Below are positions 26,403 to 35,511 of a DNA stretch of 64,000 nt, one piece after another. Both the position numbers and the translations under genes were made by a program. The stretch comes from Mucilaginibacter rivuli. GTDB taxonomy: Bacteria > Bacteroidota > Bacteroidia > Sphingobacteriales > Sphingobacteriaceae. The notes under the pieces were generated by a model. It had not been told where the DNA came from and ran no database searches. It worked only from the letters and a program-made list of their open reading frames with translations. Each line of letters opens with the position of its first letter. Positions within the stretch are counted from its first letter, which is position 1. The stretch lies in the NCBI RefSeq assembly GCF_019391655.1, contig NZ_JAHXPQ010000004.1, positions 434,001 to 498,000 on the forward strand, written 5' to 3'.

Positions 26403-27395
26403 TTAGTCTCTGATGTATGGATAATCTTTCTGCACGTACACATCGGTATACAATTCAGAGGCATCCGGCCAAGGTGATTCCTCAGAAAATCTCACTGATT
26501 CATCAACAATAGCTTTTATCTTCTCATCAATTTCTTCGAACCATTTCTCATCGGCATACTTTTCTTTTACGATAGTAGCCTTTACAGTTTCGATAGGGTC
26601 TTTTGCTTTGTAGCTTTCAACCTCATCTTTAGTACGGTATTTTTGAGGATCGGACATTGAGTGGCCTTTGTAGCGGTAAGTACGCATTTCAAGGAATGTT
26701 GGTCCATCACCACGGCGCGCGCGGTCAACAGCTTCGTCCATGGCATTGTGTACTGCAACAGGGTCCATACCATCAACAGCCGATGAAGGGATATCGTAAG
26801 GTAAGCCTAATTTGTAAATATCAGGTTGGATGGTAGTACGCGCTACCGAAGTACCCATGGCGTAACCATTGTTTTCGCAAACAAAAATTACAGGGAGTTT
26901 CCATAACGAAGCCATGTTAAAGGTTTCGGTTAATGCACCCTGGCGAACTGCGCCATCGCCCATGTAGGCAATGTTAACGTTATCGCGGCCGCTGTATTGG
27001 TTAGCAAAAGCGATACCCGCACCCATTGGCACCTGTCCGCCTACTATACCGTGTCCACCGTAAAAATGGTTCTCTTTATCAAACATGTGCATGGAGCCGC
27101 CTTTGCCTTTTGAGCAACCGGTAGCTTTACCATACAGCTCGGCCATTACAGCATTTGCCGATGTGCCTTTTGCTAAAGCGTGCGCATGATCGCGGTAAGC
27201 GGTTATCAAACTATCATCGTGTCTTATTACCGACATGGCACCGGCTAAAACAGCCTCCTGGCCAATATATAAGTGGCAAAAACCTCTTATTTTTTGTTGT
27301 CCGTATAATTGACCTGCTTTTTCTTCGAATTTTCGCATCAGAAGCATTGATTCATACCAATGCAGATAGGTGTCTTTTGTAATCGCGATCGCCAT
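26403..27395 (-). CDS. pdhA: Pyruvate dehydrogenase E1 component, alpha subunit
   Basis: 330 residues. Thiamine-diphosphate enzyme that decarboxylates pyruvate and reductively acetylates E2. The thiamine/Mg motif is GDGAVRQGALTETFNMASLWKLPVIFVCENN (GDG near residue 147, NN at the end), and the phosphorylation-loop region around YRYKGHSMSDP is conserved. Immediately upstream of pdhC. In this phylum the beta subunit is often encoded elsewhere, which fits its absence here. A -7 box lies 31 nt upstream. Confidence 0.96.
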   Translation of the reverse strand: MAIAITKDTYLHWYESMLLMRKFEEKAGQLYGQQKIRGFCHLYIGQEAVLAGAMSVIRHDDSLITAYRDHAHALAKGTSANAVMAELYGKATGCSKGKGGSMHMFDKENHFYGGHGIVGGQVPMGAGIAFANQYSGRDNVNIAYMGDGAVRQGALTETFNMASLWKLPVIFVCENNGYAMGTSVARTTIQPDIYKLGLPYDIPSSAVDGMDPVAVHNAMDEAVDRARRGDGPTFLEMRTYRYKGHSMSDPQKYRTKDEVESYKAKDPIETVKATIVKEKYADEKWFEEIDEKIKAIVDESVRFSEESPWPDASELYTDVYVQKDYPYIRD

Positions 27396-27425
27396 GTGTT
27401 AAAAAACGTTTTTTAATATGATGCG

Positions 27426-27433
27426 CAAATCTA
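27426..27433 (-). promoter_or_regulatory. Predicted -7 box of pdhA-pdhC
   Basis: Minus strand TAGATTTG, an exact TAnnTTTG, giving a leader of about 26 nt to the ATG at 27395. A T-rich stretch but no TTG is present at -33. Confidence 0.45.
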
Positions 27434-27632
27434 ATTATATCCGCGTAAAAAGCGAAAAACTCTCGGCAATGTTTACATTTTTATAAGTTTTTTTTGGAAA
27501 AGGGATTTTTAAAACTATCTTCGGACCTTGGAAACAAAAAGTGTATCCATGCGTATACAGGCCTGTATGTTTTACAGGAACATGAATTGAATTGTTAATT
27601 TGTTGCAGTCCCCACAACAAAAATTGTATTAA

Positions 27633-28229
27633 ATGAAGAAAATAACTATCGTATTTGCACTGTTTTTCAGTGTTATAGCTACTACACAAGCACAAACAAA
27701 AGTCGTACCAAACCAGGAAACAGAGAAATCATCCGACGACGATAAAAGCCTTATAAAAGATTACTTTTCACAAATTATGGGTGTTGCCTTGTCAACAACC
27801 TCAAATGTTAAACTATTCCAGTTTGTTTATGATTGGATAGGAACCCCTTACCGTTTTGGCGGAAATTCCAAAAACGGTATTGATTGTTCGGCATTTACAA
27901 AAGAATTGTACAGCAAAGTATTTAACCTTGATATAAAAAGAAGCTCACGCGACATTTTTACCATGGTTAGCCCGGTTAAAAAGGATGAGCTGAAAGAAGG
28001 CGATATTGTTTTCTTTAAAATTAATAGCCGCAATATTACACACGTTGGCGTTTATTTGGGTAACAATAAATTTGTACAATCGGCCTCGGGTGGTGTAAAA
28101 ATATCTAACCTTGACGATGATTACTATAGCCACTACTTTTATAAAGGCGGAAGGTTATTAGATTCGTTTAAAAAAGAATTAGAAAATTCAATGCTTGCTG
28201 AACAGCAGAAGGCGGCGGCAAAAAAATAA
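27633..28229 (+). CDS. Secreted NlpC/P60 peptidase
   Basis: 198 residues with a signal peptide (MKKITIVFALFFSVIATTQAQ) and an NlpC/P60 domain (about 60-165). The catalytic cysteine is C85 in NGIDCSAFTK and the histidine H137 in ITHVGVYLGN. Such enzymes cleave the D-Glu to meso-diaminopimelate bond or related links in peptidoglycan. The C-terminus is lysine/alanine rich. It is followed by a terminator that abuts the next gene. Confidence 0.92.
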   Translation: MKKITIVFALFFSVIATTQAQTKVVPNQETEKSSDDDKSLIKDYFSQIMGVALSTTSNVKLFQFVYDWIGTPYRFGGNSKNGIDCSAFTKELYSKVFNLDIKRSSRDIFTMVSPVKKDELKEGDIVFFKINSRNITHVGVYLGNNKFVQSASGGVKISNLDDDYYSHYFYKGGRLLDSFKKELENSMLAEQQKAAAKK

Positions 28230-28250
28230 ATACAGATTTAAAAAATATTG

Positions 28251-28281
28251 ATCCTCCCCATAACCGGGAGGATTTTTTTTT
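28251..28281 (+). terminator. Intrinsic terminator abutting the capA start codon
   Basis: Stem ATCCTCCC / GGGAGGAT (28251-28258 with 28266-28273) followed by nine T. It ends the NlpC/P60 transcript, but its T-run stops only 4 bases before the ATG of the next gene. Confidence 0.85.
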
Positions 28282-28285
28282 GCCC

Positions 28286-29398
28286 ATGAAAATATATCTT
28301 TATTGTATCACCAGTTGCTTGTTGGTTATTGCTGCTTGTGATAATCCCATAGCATTAAAACATAAAGGGACAACAATTGCAACAAAACCAATAAAAGCTA
28401 AGTCCACACATATCGCGCACGATACCATATCTATTGCTGCCGTTGGCGATATTATGATGGGGACATCTTATCCTAACAATGTTAATTTGCCACCAGATAG
28501 CGGGAAAAATAGCTTTAAGGCTGTTTTAAAAGAATTGCAACAAGCCGATATAACTTTTGGTAATCTTGAAGGAACGCTGCTGGAAGGCGGCCATCCTGCC
28601 GATTATAAAAAGAAAATGGCAAATCCGTATTATTTCAGAATGCCGCCTGCTTATGCCGGCATTTTAAAAGAGGCGGGCTTTGATATTGTTAGTTTGGCAA
28701 ATAACCACGTTGGTGATTTTGGCGAACACGGCAGGATAAGCACAACTAAGGTGCTGGATAGTATAGGCATAAGGTATGCGGGATTATTAACGCAGCCAAC
28801 CATAGTATTTAAATCGGGAGGTATTACTTATGGGTTTTGTGCTTTTGCGCCCAATGCGAACACGGTACCGATAACCGATCTGAAAAATGCCGCGGCTATT
28901 ATTAGTAACCTTAAAAAGCAGGTTAATATTGTGATCGTATCATTCCATGGTGGCGGCGAGGGTTTAGGGTTTGAGCATGTGCCGTTTAAAATGGAATCGT
29001 TTATGAGGCAAAAGCGGGGCGACGTACATGCCTTTGCGCACAATGCTATTGATGCGGGTGCCGATGTAATATTTGGGAACGGCCCGCACGTTACCCGTGC
29101 TTTAGAGGTATATAACAAACGCCTGATAGCGTATAGCCTGGGTAATTTTTGTACGTATAAAAGTGTGAGCGTTGCCGGTGTTTGCGGTATAGCCCCACTG
29201 TTAAAGGTATTCCTAAATAAAAAAGGAGAGTTTTTAAACGGGCGTATTATCCCGATAAAACAAACGCATTTAAATGGCCTTGAATGCGATAGCACCAGTA
29301 AAATAATTACACGCATAAAAATGCTTACCGAAACGGATTTTCCCCGTTCCGGTTTGAACATTGCTGATGACGGTATAATTACCGTTACGCAACAGTAA
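28286..29398 (+). CDS. CapA-family (poly-gamma-glutamate capsule synthesis) lipoprotein
   Basis: 370 residues. The signal ends in the lipobox VIAAC, so the mature protein is lipidated. A calcineurin-like CapA domain follows: AAVGDIMMGTSYP, TFGNLEGTLLEGG, SLANNHVGDFGEHG, VSFHGGGEGL and AHNAIDAGADVIFGNGPHVTRALE. In PgsA/CapA the domain is required for polyglutamate capsule assembly, but stand-alone CapA proteins are widespread and their role is often unknown; no pgsB/C genes are here. Start is the ATG at 28286, just after the terminator T-run; a TTG at 28280 lies in the T-run. Confidence 0.88.
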   Translation: MKIYLYCITSCLLVIAACDNPIALKHKGTTIATKPIKAKSTHIAHDTISIAAVGDIMMGTSYPNNVNLPPDSGKNSFKAVLKELQQADITFGNLEGTLLEGGHPADYKKKMANPYYFRMPPAYAGILKEAGFDIVSLANNHVGDFGEHGRISTTKVLDSIGIRYAGLLTQPTIVFKSGGITYGFCAFAPNANTVPITDLKNAAAIISNLKKQVNIVIVSFHGGGEGLGFEHVPFKMESFMRQKRGDVHAFAHNAIDAGADVIFGNGPHVTRALEVYNKRLIAYSLGNFCTYKSVSVAGVCGIAPLLKVFLNKKGEFLNGRIIPIKQTHLNGLECDSTSKIITRIKMLTETDFPRSGLNIADDGIITVTQQ

Positions 29399-29399
29399 G

Positions 29400-29585
29400 C
29401 TATGCTTCATCTTTAGTTACACGCACCAGGCTAATGCCCGAAAAGAAAAACAGTACACCAACTATAGCAACAACTATAATTGCAGTGTACTGGCTGCTGT
29501 GTTGAATAATGCTGGCAGCAGCATATATCAAGCCTATAATTCCTAATACTGTTAATATCGCGCCGAAAGTTCTTTTTAAGTTCAT
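29400..29585 (-). CDS. Small two-helix membrane protein
   Basis: 61 residues with two hydrophobic helices (about 7-24 and 34-53) and a charged C-terminus (RVTKDEA). No named family recognised; proteins of this size and pattern are common in Sphingobacteria. Its stop lies 1 bp from the capA stop, convergent. Confidence 0.65.
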   Translation of the reverse strand: MNLKRTFGAILTVLGIIGLIYAAASIIQHSSQYTAIIVVAIVGVLFFFSGISLVRVTKDEA

Positions 29586-29682
29586 GGTAAATGGTTTTTA
29601 GTTAGTTGCTGGTACTGTATCAAAAAAGCAACCAATAATAAAACCGATTACATATATTCGTTTAACTAAAACCAATAAAGCC

Positions 29683-30630
29683 ATGTTTGCACTGCCTTTT
29701 TTTGCCATAATCGGATTCGTTGTTTTGATACTGATATTTACTTCCTTTGTATCTGTGCAGCAAGGCACAATTGCTGTAGTTACTGTTTTTGGAAAATATA
29801 GCCGGTTACTTATGCCGGGGTTAAATTTTAAAATACCCTTCATCGAGTCGATACATACACGTATTTCAATCCAAAACCGTTCTGTAGAGCTGGAGTTCCA
29901 GGCGGTAACTATTGACCAGGCCAATGTTTATTTTAAAGCGATGTTGCTGTATTCGGTGCTTGATCAGGAAGAAGAAAGTATTAAAAACGTTGCCTTTAAA
30001 TTTGTTGACGAACGAAATTTAATGCAGGCTTTGGTACGAACCGTTGAAGGCTCTATAAGGGCATTTGTGGCTACAAAAAAGCAGGCCGATGTACTTATTT
30101 TAAGACGGGATATTGTAGATCATGTAAAAGAGCAGATCGATCAGATATTAGAAAGCTGGGGTTATCACCTGCAAGACCTGCAGTTAAATGATATTACTTT
30201 TGATGATGTGATCATGAAATCGATGAGCCAGGTTGTGGCATCAAATAACCTGAAAGCTGCTGCCGAGAATGAAGGCCAGGCCTTACTCATTACCAAAACA
30301 AAAGCTGCCGAAGCAGAAGGGAATGCGATAAAAATTGCCGCAGAGGCAGAACGCCAGGCTGCGCAATTGCGGGGGCAGGGTATAGCATTGTTCCGTGAAG
30401 AGGTAGCCAAGGGTATGACTGTTGCCGCTAAAGAAATGCAGGAAGCCAATATGGATACTTCGGTTATTTTGTTTACCATGTGGACAGAGGCTATAAAACA
30501 CTTCTCGGAGAACTCGCAGGGTAATGTCATCTTTTTGGATGGCTCGGGAGATAATATGCAGAAAACCATGAAAGAGATGATGGCGCTCAATCTGCTTGGG
30601 CAGGAAACTATAGAGAAGAAAAAGAAATAG
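29683..30630 (+). CDS. SPFH/Band 7 membrane protein
   Basis: 315 residues. One N-terminal membrane helix, then the SPFH domain (about 25-215: VSVQQGTIAVVTVFGKYSRLLMPGLNFKIPF and DERNLMQALVRTVEGSIRAF) and a helical coiled-coil tail rich in Ala/Glu (TKAAEAEGNAIKIAAEAERQAAQLRGQG) as in stomatin/HflK-like scaffolds. Such proteins form ring assemblies that organise membrane domains or regulate proteases. No NfeD or protease gene is next to it, so a specific partner is not shown. Confidence 0.9.
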   Translation: MFALPFFAIIGFVVLILIFTSFVSVQQGTIAVVTVFGKYSRLLMPGLNFKIPFIESIHTRISIQNRSVELEFQAVTIDQANVYFKAMLLYSVLDQEEESIKNVAFKFVDERNLMQALVRTVEGSIRAFVATKKQADVLILRRDIVDHVKEQIDQILESWGYHLQDLQLNDITFDDVIMKSMSQVVASNNLKAAAENEGQALLITKTKAAEAEGNAIKIAAEAERQAAQLRGQGIALFREEVAKGMTVAAKEMQEANMDTSVILFTMWTEAIKHFSENSQGNVIFLDGSGDNMQKTMKEMMALNLLGQETIEKKKK

Positions 30631-30736
30631 GATAGCATGTACGCTATTTAGGTCGATTTGATATGTGATTAATTTTATTTAGTGCTGATATACAGTGAGT
30701 AATGCAGTGGCATAAGCTTTGCTTTATCTCTGTATT

Positions 30737-31273
30737 ATGAAAAAGATATCACTTACCATGTTTGCGGCATTAGTTATGCTGGCAAGCAGTTTTACAAGCC
30801 AGGCACAAGTATCAGTTTCTATAAATATAGGTAACCCGCCGGTTTGGGCGCCACCTGCATACGCTCATACAACGCGCTATTATTATATTCCCGAAATAGA
30901 TAGTTATTACGATGCCCAAAACCAAGGGTATTATTATAACGACGGACCGGGTTGGACTTTTTCAGCATCGCTGCCAGGAATATATGCCAGTTATAATATT
31001 GCAAGATTGCACCATATAAGGGTAAACTATTACGGCGCAAGGCCATATACTTATTTTGCGCCGCAAAGAACAGTTTATGTACAACGTTACCACCCGGTGC
31101 AATATCGCCCGGCATACAGGGAGGTTAGGTACCGTGAAGTTGAACGTGAACGCGGACATTGGGATAACGGCAACCATGGAGGCAGAGGGCCGCAATGGCA
31201 CGGAAATGGCGGAGGCCATGAAGAACACGGTGAGCATGAACATGGTCATGGTGGCGGCCACGGAAACCATTAA
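30737..31273 (+). CDS. Secreted His/Gly-rich protein
   Basis: 178 residues. Signal peptide (MKKISLTMFAALVMLASSFTSQAQ), then a Tyr/Pro-rich middle (PPVWAPPAYAHTTRYYYIPE, SYYDAQNQGYYYNDGPGWTFS) and a C-terminal region of His/Gly repeats (GHGGGHGNH). The middle resembles small exported proteins of Bacteroidetes of unknown function; the tail could bind metal. An upstream TTG at 30719 would add MLYLCI before the signal, so I start at the ATG at 30737. Confidence 0.72.
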   Translation: MKKISLTMFAALVMLASSFTSQAQVSVSINIGNPPVWAPPAYAHTTRYYYIPEIDSYYDAQNQGYYYNDGPGWTFSASLPGIYASYNIARLHHIRVNYYGARPYTYFAPQRTVYVQRYHPVQYRPAYREVRYREVERERGHWDNGNHGGRGPQWHGNGGGHEEHGEHEHGHGGGHGNH

Positions 31274-31376
31274 CAGTTAATAAGAGGGGAAGCAAATTGT
31301 TTCCCCTTTTTTATGTGGATGGTACAATAAACTTATCGTTATACGTTTAGTCTATCGTATTGATTATTCCTGATAG

Positions 31377-31928
31377 ATGAAGAAGATAATGATGAGAAGA
31401 ATAGCTGTAATAATGTTTTTGTTTATACCCATATTTACCCATGGGCAATCATATCATCGTTTAACAGCGCGCGATTTTTATGCCGCACCATCATCGCCAC
31501 AAAGCGGCGATATCGCATTTACCAGTTGCCAGGTTAACTATACTTACCAGGTTATTCATAACAAGAATAATTACGATATTACTTTTGATGTAAAGCTCAG
31601 CATGGATAATGCGAGATCATACATCAGAATGGCTGACGTAAGTGACCGGGAGCAATTACAACAGATTTTAAGGCACGAGCAGGGGCATTATAATATTGCA
31701 TTTTTATTAAAGTGTGAAGCATACACGGTTTTATCGCGATACCATTATTCTGCTAATTACCAGCGCGAAATAGATTACCTGTACCGCCAGTTAGAAACCA
31801 AGTACAAAAAAATGAATGCAGACTATGAGGCATCAACCGAGCACATGCAGAACAATGATAACCAGGAAAAATGGAACGCGTGGTTTTCACGCCGGATAGA
31901 TAATGTGAGCCTTGCAAGCGCTAATTAA
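31377..31928 (+). CDS. DUF922-type secreted putative metalloprotease
   Basis: 183 residues with a signal peptide (to about residue 23). It contains RHEQGHYNIA near residue 100, an HExxH-like zinc motif (HEQGH), in the layout of DUF922 proteins, plus a conserved Asp/Glu-containing helix. Catalysis is not proven for the family. The 3' end overlaps the convergent cyclo-ligase gene by 8 bp. Confidence 0.78.
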   Translation: MKKIMMRRIAVIMFLFIPIFTHGQSYHRLTARDFYAAPSSPQSGDIAFTSCQVNYTYQVIHNKNNYDITFDVKLSMDNARSYIRMADVSDREQLQQILRHEQGHYNIAFLLKCEAYTVLSRYHYSANYQREIDYLYRQLETKYKKMNADYEASTEHMQNNDNQEKWNAWFSRRIDNVSLASAN

Positions 31929-32496
31929 ATTCCCAGGTCTTTTGGGGTGTAATGCATTGGTGGAGCGGGATATCGTATTGGTCAATATCTTCGATCGCAT
32001 CCACAGGTTCAAATAACGAAAGCCCAACAAAACGCGCTTCAGGTTTACAGGTGGCCATAAAGCGGTCGTAAAAGCCTTTGCCGTATCCAACACGGTAGCC
32101 TTTTTTATCAAATGTTAATAAAGGGACAAATACCATATCAATAGTATTGACATCAATAATATTACCACTGATGGGTTCGGTAATGCCCATTTTACTTTCC
32201 TCCAGTTTCAAATCGGCATCATTAAGGTAATTGGTAATGCTTAGGGTGGAAAAATCTGTTTTAGGATAGGATATTTGTATTTGCGGATGTTTTGATCTGA
32301 GCCATTGGATGCAAAGTAAAGTATCGGGCTCTCTTTTTGATGATATAGGTAAAAAGATGTGGATGCAGGTTATGCCTGAAAAATTAAGCTCTTGAAATCG
32401 CTTTAAAAGAAGTTGGTTTAATTCCGAACATTCATCAACGGAAAGCTGTTTGCGCTTTTCGAAGTATATTTTGCGGAGTTGGGATTTGGTTGACAA
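31921..32496 (-). CDS. 5-formyltetrahydrofolate cyclo-ligase
   Basis: 191 residues. Converts 5-formyl-THF to 5,10-methenyl-THF with ATP. The N-terminal SQLRKIYFEKRKQLS, the MVFVPLLTFDKKGYRVGYGKGFYDRF motif (the ATP/folate loop with GYGKGFYD) and VGLSLFEP are characteristic. It opens with TTG at 32496; no ATG is in frame upstream. Directly upstream on the same strand lies a 6S-RNA-like structure, the same neighbourhood as ssrS-ygfA in gammaproteobacteria. Confidence 0.94.
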   Translation of the reverse strand: MSTKSQLRKIYFEKRKQLSVDECSELNQLLLKRFQELNFSGITCIHIFLPISSKREPDTLLCIQWLRSKHPQIQISYPKTDFSTLSITNYLNDADLKLEESKMGITEPISGNIIDVNTIDMVFVPLLTFDKKGYRVGYGKGFYDRFMATCKPEARFVGLSLFEPVDAIEDIDQYDIPLHQCITPQKTWEFN

Positions 32497-32545
32497 TGTT
32501 GTAATTTAATAAAGGGTCGATCGGGCGTATTCAGCACCTCATCCG

Positions 32546-32681
32546 GGGCCTATTGGTAATCGATAGATTGCCCTCCTGCACGTGAGGTGTCAAGTTTGAA
32601 ACACATAGTATTACGAGCGCTTCCCAACACGTGTTTCTTAATAGCGGTTTATTTATTTGCCGATAGGCCCAAACCATTGCA
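32546..32681 (-). ncRNA. ssrS: Candidate 6S RNA (or 6S-like regulator RNA)
   Basis: Minus-strand segment with a long closing helix: GGGCCTAT (32670-32663) pairs with ATAGGCCC (32553-32546), and after a C/A mismatch GG pairs with CC. An inner helix GAAACAC (32637-32631) / GTGTTTC (32604-32598) caps a terminal loop. Between them is a large bubble whose 5' side is A/T-rich (about 22 nt) and whose 3' side (about 41 nt) can form a small hairpin, CCTC/GAGG. This is the layout of 6S RNA, which traps RNA polymerase holoenzyme by mimicking an open promoter. It has its own -7 box and lies just upstream of the cyclo-ligase gene, as ssrS does in proteobacteria. At ~135 nt it is shorter than the usual ~180 nt, so a 6S-Flavo-type RNA is possible. 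The 3' end is not defined. Confidence 0.5.
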
Positions 32682-32685
32682 TATT

Positions 32686-32693
32686 CAAATATA
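32686..32693 (-). promoter_or_regulatory. Predicted -7 box of the 6S-like RNA
   Basis: Minus strand TATATTTG fits TAnnTTTG exactly, with TTT exactly 19 nt upstream in the -33 position. It lies between the sdhB terminator and the folded RNA, so the RNA (and cyclo-ligase) is transcribed separately from sdh. Confidence 0.5.
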
Positions 32694-32713
32694 CAGCTTT
32701 CATTTGCAAATAA

Positions 32714-32743
32714 AAAAGGCTCCCGGATATCCGGGAGCCTTTT
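32714..32743 (-). terminator. Intrinsic terminator after sdhB
   Basis: Perfect 13-bp stem with AAAAGGCTCCCGG (32714-32726) and its complement (32731-32743), 4-nt loop; on the minus strand followed by TTTTTTATTTG. Ends the sdhCAB operon. Confidence 0.9.
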
Positions 32744-32758
32744 CGGTCTAATTATGTT

Positions 32759-33541
32759 TTAGCCTCTGTTTACATCTTCCTGCCTGAAAAGCTTAGCGCT
32801 CAGGTAGTCGTTGTTCATACGGCCAATATTTGTCAATGATATTTCTTTAGGGCATTCTGCTTCACAAGCCCCGGTATTGGTACAGCTACCAAAACCTTCT
32901 TCGTCCATTTGTGCAACCATTGCCTGGGCACGGCTGTAACGCTCAGGCTGGCCTTGTGGCAACAACGCGAACTGAGATATTTTGGCTGATACAAACAACA
33001 TAGCCGAAGCATTTTTACAAGCTGCAACGCAGGCGCCGCAACCTATACAGGTAGCCGAGTTGAAAGCCTCATCGGCAATTACTTTAGGTATCGCTATTTC
33101 GTTGGCATCAGGTACACCGCCTGTGTTTACAGATACGTAACCACCTGCTTGCTGTATACGGTCGAACGCGGAACGATCAACAGCCAAATCCTTAACTACA
33201 GGAAAAGCAGCAGCACGCCATGGTTCAATAGTAATAGTTTCGCCATCTTTAAAGCTACGCATGTGTAGCTGGCATGTGGTAATGGCACGTTTTGGACCAT
33301 GTGGCTGGCCGTTAATGTATAACGAACACATTCCGCAAATGCCTTCACGGCAATCATGGTCAAAGTGAATAGGATCATCACCTTTATGGATGAGATCTTC
33401 GTTAACCACATCCAGCATTTCAAGAAATGACATATCAGGCGATATACCATCTGCCTTGTAGGTAACCATGCTGCCTTCGCTTTGCGCATTTTTTTGACGC
33501 CATACTTTCAGCGTCAGGTTCATATTTCCGTTGGTACTCAT
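32759..33541 (-). CDS. sdhB: Succinate dehydrogenase/fumarate reductase iron-sulfur subunit
   Basis: 260 residues. Carries electrons between the flavin and quinone site through three clusters: [2Fe-2S] ligands in CREGICGMC and a later ITTC, then [11 protein letters not shown] and CEAECP for the [4Fe-4S] and [3Fe-4S] clusters. It starts 3 bp after the sdhA stop; last gene of sdhCAB and followed by a strong terminator. Part of the respiratory chain together with the menaquinone genes in this window. Confidence 0.96.
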   Translation of the reverse strand: MSTNGNMNLTLKVWRQKNAQSEGSMVTYKADGISPDMSFLEMLDVVNEDLIHKGDDPIHFDHDCREGICGMCSLYINGQPHGPKRAITTCQLHMRSFKDGETITIEPWRAAAFPVVKDLAVDRSAFDRIQQAGGYVSVNTGGVPDANEIAIPKVIADEAFNSATCIGCGACVAACKNASAMLFVSAKISQFALLPQGQPERYSRAQAMVAQMDEEGFGSCTNTGACEAECPKEISLTNIGRMNNDYLSAKLFRQEDVNRG

Positions 33542-33544
33542 ATC

Positions 33545-35479
33545 TTATTTGTATGAACGTTGAGTCAATTTAACATTTTCGTATACCAAAGGCTCTTTAT
33601 TCAGCACCTCAGGTACATCTTCGCCTTTATATTCCCATGCGGCTACGTAGGCAAAATTGTCGTCGTCGCGTAAAGCTTCACCTTCTTCTGTTTGTGATTC
33701 TACCCTGAAGTGGCCACCGCATGATTCTTTACGTTGTAAAGCATCTTCAACCATTAAAGCACCTAATTCGATAAAGTCGGCTACCCGGCCTGCTTTTTCT
33801 AACGATGAGTTAAACTCTTCGTTTTCGCCAAGCACAATAGCATTTTTCCAGAAATCGGCTTTCAAACTAGCAATTAAGCCTTTTGCTTTTGTTAAGCCAT
33901 CTTCGGTACGTGCCATACCGCAGTACTCCCACATAATGTGGCCAAGTTCGCGGTGGTATTCGTCAACTGTTTTTGTTCCGCGTAAAGCCAATAGCTTTTC
34001 AATACGGTCGGTCACATCCTTTTTAGTTTGAGCAAAAGCCGGGTTGTTGGTATCAATAGCTTTCGGGCCAATAGTAGCCAGATAATCGCCTAAAGTATAA
34101 GGGATAACAAAATAACCATCAGCCAAACCCTGCATCAGCGCCGAAGCACCTAAGCGGTTAGCACCGTGATCGGAGAAGTTAGCTTCGCCTAAGCAGTATA
34201 AGCCCGGTACATTTGTTGATAAGTTATAATCAACCCAAAGCCCACCCATGGTATAGTGTACCGCCGGGTAAATACGCATTGGTACTTTATAAGGGTTCTC
34301 ATCGGTTATCTGCATGTACATATCAAACAGGTTACCGTATTTGGCCCTTACAGTATCTTCACCCAAACGGGCTATTGATTCAGCAAAATCCAAAAATACA
34401 GCCACGCCCGATCCACCTACACCTTTACCTTCGTCAACAGCTTCCTTAGCGTTACGTGATGCAACATCACGCGGCACCAGGTTACCAAAGGATGGATATT
34501 TTCTTTCCAGGAAGTAATCCCTGTCTTCTTCTTTTAAGTCGGTCACTTTTAACTCACCTTTACGAAGTTTTTGCGCAAGTTCCGGAGTTTTTGGTGCCCA
34601 AACACGGCCATCGTTACGTAACGATTCAGACATCAGCGTCAATTTCGACTGATGATCGCCCGATACCGGGATACAAGTCGGGTGAATTTGGGTATAGCAC
34701 GGGTTAGCAAAGAACGCTCCACGCTTGTGCGCACGCCATGCAGCGGTAACATTACTGGCCATCGCGTTGGTTGACAGATAAAAGACGTTACCATAACCAC
34801 CTGTAGCTAATAAAACAGCATGACCGGCATGTGTTTCAATAGCGCCGGTAATTAAATTACGGGTGATAATACCCTGCGCTTTGCCATCGGCAACAACCAC
34901 ATCCAGCATTTCGGTACGGGTGTACATTTTAACCTTACCTTCGTGTATCTGGCGGTTAAGGGCCGAGTATGCGCCTAACAACAATTGTTGTCCGGTTTGA
35001 CCACGGGCGTAAAACGTACGCGATACCTGCGAACCACCGAACGAACGGTTATCTAACAAACCGCCGTACTCGCGTGCAAAAGGTACGCCTTGAGCAACAC
35101 ATTGGTCGATAATGTTAACCGACACCTCCGCTAAGCGATAAACATTGCCTTCGCGGGCACGGTAATCGCCACCTTTAATGGTATCGTAAAATAAACGGTA
35201 AACACTGTCGCCATCGTTACGATAGTTTTTAGCGGCATTGATACCACCTTGCGCTGCAATAGAGTGTGCACGGCGCGGGCTATCCTGGAAACAGAAAGCG
35301 GTAACGTTATAGCCAAGCTCAGCCAACGAAGCAGCTGCCGAAGCGCCTGCCAATCCGGTTCCCACCACAATAACATTATATTTACGCTTGTTTGCAGGAT
35401 TAACCAGTTTAAGGTTAAACTTATGCTTGCTCCACTTTTCGGCTAATGGGCCTGCAGGAATTTTAGCGTCTAAAATCAT
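33545..35479 (-). CDS. sdhA: Succinate dehydrogenase/fumarate reductase flavoprotein subunit
   Basis: 644 residues. Oxidises succinate to fumarate (or the reverse). FAD-binding [17 protein letters not shown] at about residue 41, and the covalent-FAD histidine in [15 protein letters not shown]; capping-domain motifs include [15 protein letters not shown] and [19 protein letters not shown]. Length and N-terminal insertion are as in the Bacteroidetes/epsilon fumarate-reductase-like SdhA. It lies between sdhC and sdhB, 32 bp and 3 bp away. Confidence 0.96.
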   Translation of the reverse strand: MILDAKIPAGPLAEKWSKHKFNLKLVNPANKRKYNVIVVGTGLAGASAAASLAELGYNVTAFCFQDSPRRAHSIAAQGGINAAKNYRNDGDSVYRLFYDTIKGGDYRAREGNVYRLAEVSVNIIDQCVAQGVPFAREYGGLLDNRSFGGSQVSRTFYARGQTGQQLLLGAYSALNRQIHEGKVKMYTRTEMLDVVVADGKAQGIITRNLITGAIETHAGHAVLLATGGYGNVFYLSTNAMASNVTAAWRAHKRGAFFANPCYTQIHPTCIPVSGDHQSKLTLMSESLRNDGRVWAPKTPELAQKLRKGELKVTDLKEEDRDYFLERKYPSFGNLVPRDVASRNAKEAVDEGKGVGGSGVAVFLDFAESIARLGEDTVRAKYGNLFDMYMQITDENPYKVPMRIYPAVHYTMGGLWVDYNLSTNVPGLYCLGEANFSDHGANRLGASALMQGLADGYFVIPYTLGDYLATIGPKAIDTNNPAFAQTKKDVTDRIEKLLALRGTKTVDEYHRELGHIMWEYCGMARTEDGLTKAKGLIASLKADFWKNAIVLGENEEFNSSLEKAGRVADFIELGALMVEDALQRKESCGGHFRVESQTEEGEALRDDDNFAYVAAWEYKGEDVPEVLNKEPLVYENVKLTQRSYK

Positions 35480-35511
35480 CTTCTTAAGTTTATGTATAGC
35501 GGCTTAGCCGT

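Noticed and set aside
28286..29398. Capsule biosynthesis locus
   Set aside because: Only the CapA-like protein is present; no ligase, transporter or polysaccharide genes are near it.
32546..32671. Signal recognition particle RNA as an explanation of the folded region
   Set aside because: The conserved GGAA tetraloop and flanking AGGTCC/GCAGCC helix of SRP RNA are absent; the closing-helix and bubble layout fits 6S RNA better.
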